NCBI GenBank assembly: GCA_029820875.1
Contig: JALGUK010000217.1
Coordinates: forward strand, 1 to 6,399
Source of the DNA: Candidatus Zipacnadia bacterium
GTDB lineage: Bacteria; Armatimonadota; UBA5377; JALGUK01
Direction: 5' to 3'
DNA length: 6,399 bases
Shown here: in pieces, positions 5,752 through 6,399 of the stretch
Position numbering within the stretch: the first letter of the stretch is position 1
Layout of the letters: every line of letters begins with the position of its first letter
Notes under the pieces: generated by a model
The model's database searches: none
Told to the model about the DNA's origin: nothing
Seen by the model: the letters and a program-made list of their open reading frames with translations, nothing else
Program-made: the position numbers and the translations under genes

Positions 5752-6399
5752 ATGCGGGAGGATATCCGAGCATTGCAAGTTACCCGCCGAGAACTCATAA
5801 TGTTGCTATGCTGTGTGGCAGGACTCCTGGGCGCCATGCAGTGCTCCGCCGATGAGCCTCAAGGGCAACGGGCCGCCGTCGGCGGATTGAGATGGGTGCT
5901 GACCACTGAGTCTCACGGCCCTGAGCGTGGTTATCAGCAACTACTGGTGGCGGACCGCCGGTTCGGGGATTTCGACCTTGAGGCCTCACTCCGGCGGTCG
6001 GCGGGTGTGACGCACTTCGGCATTGTCTTCAGGTTCCAGAACCCCGACAACTTGTATCGCTTCGTGATGCGCTCCGGGCAGCAGGACTTCCGCGTGGAGA
6101 AGGTAATCAACGGAGTGTCTGACTACGCTACAACTCGGCACGTAGCGTTCCCGAGTCGGTCCGGCCTGTGGTACCGTGTCAGGCTCCGCGTTCGGGGGGA
6201 CAGGGTCGTTGTACTCATCAACGGTGAAAGACTGTACGAGGGCATCGGATTCACCGAGTTCAACTCCGGGATGGTCGGAGTGACCGTCTTTGACAACGCA
6301 CCGGCGGATTTCCGCGACTTCCGCGTGTTCGACACAAACGGAAGGCTCCTCTATAGCGACGATTTTGACTCCGGAGAGCTGAGCGGATGGGTCGCGATT
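5752..6399 (+). CDS. Secreted protein with concanavalin-like jelly-roll domain, 3' end missing
   Basis: The frame is open from the ATG at 5752 to the window edge (216 codons visible, no stop). Residues 11-31 (TRRELIMLLCC..., hydrophobic to about 30, then CSADEP) look like an export signal, Tat-like in its T-R-R-x-L pattern. Residues about 70-195 form a concanavalin A-like sandwich of the LamG/3-keto-disaccharide hydrolase (DUF1080) kind: FGDFDLEASLRRS, FGIVFRFQNPDNLYRFVM, GLWYRVRLRVRGDRVVVLIN, then NSGMVGVTVFDNAPADFRDF. At residue 199 a phrase typical of the start of another such sandwich appears (LLYSDDFDSGELSGW), so further domains probably follow. The function is likely binding or cleavage of extracellular glycan; no catalytic residues can be assigned. 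The start is uncertain: no good Shine-Dalgarno precedes 5752, an ATG at 5737 lies inside the repeat arm, and an ATG at 5800 would leave a hydrophobic leader with no basic end. Confidence 0.75.
   Translation, partial: MREDIRALQVTRRELIMLLCCVAGLLGAMQCSADEPQGQRAAVGGLRWVLTTESHGPERGYQQLLVADRRFGDFDLEASLRRSAGVTHFGIVFRFQNPDNLYRFVMRSGQQDFRVEKVINGVSDYATTRHVAFPSRSGLWYRVRLRVRGDRVVVLINGERLYEGIGFTEFNSGMVGVTVFDNAPADFRDFRVFDTNGRLLYSDDFDSGELSGWVAI

Noticed and set aside
5773..5801. Promoter-like TTGCAA, 17 bases, CATAAT
   Set aside because: Spacing and boxes are decent for sigma-70, but the site lies inside the likely leader coding region of the gene starting at 5752, and no good downstream start with a ribosome site exists. 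It is probably chance.

Overview
The window is GC-rich DNA with every supported gene on the + strand. Three things suggest a bacterium from a lineage such as Planctomycetota, Armatimonadota or a relative: secreted beta-propeller and concanavalin-like carbohydrate-active proteins, twin-arginine type leaders, and dispersed short inverted repeats in the gaps. This is an inference from gene style. No rRNA or marker gene is present to settle it.

Layout. Positions 2-1207 hold the 3' part of a five-bladed beta-propeller, glycoside-hydrolase-like gene that enters from the left. At 1232-2086, 24 bases later, is a protein of unknown function with a Tat-like leader; it has two well-spaced Shine-Dalgarno/start pairs, one before the leader and one just after it. 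Positions 2131-3982 hold a secreted two-domain protein, a concanavalin-like jelly roll followed by a sialidase-superfamily propeller with two Asp boxes. It is broken by an apparent one-base insertion in a GGG run at 2671-2673. These three genes are closely spaced, mostly have good ribosome binding sites, and look like one transcription unit for recognising or cutting extracellular glycans.

A perfect 8-bp GC hairpin (3998-4016) then separates this unit from an intact YifB/ComM-family AAA+ ATPase gene (4049-5584, TTG start), a housekeeping or natural-transformation gene with no obvious link to the glycan genes. A 116-bp imperfect inverted-repeat element (5626-5741), resembling widely dispersed non-coding repeats, follows comM. 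Directly after it a second secreted jelly-roll gene starts (5752) and runs off the right edge.

I see no tRNA, rRNA, CRISPR array, transposase or prophage gene, and no clear new multi-gene system. The points most worth checking are the single-base frameshift in the sialidase-like gene, the possible dual start of the Tat-leader gene, the inverted-repeat element whose right arm lies beside a gene start, and the lack of a classical sialidase arginine motif.
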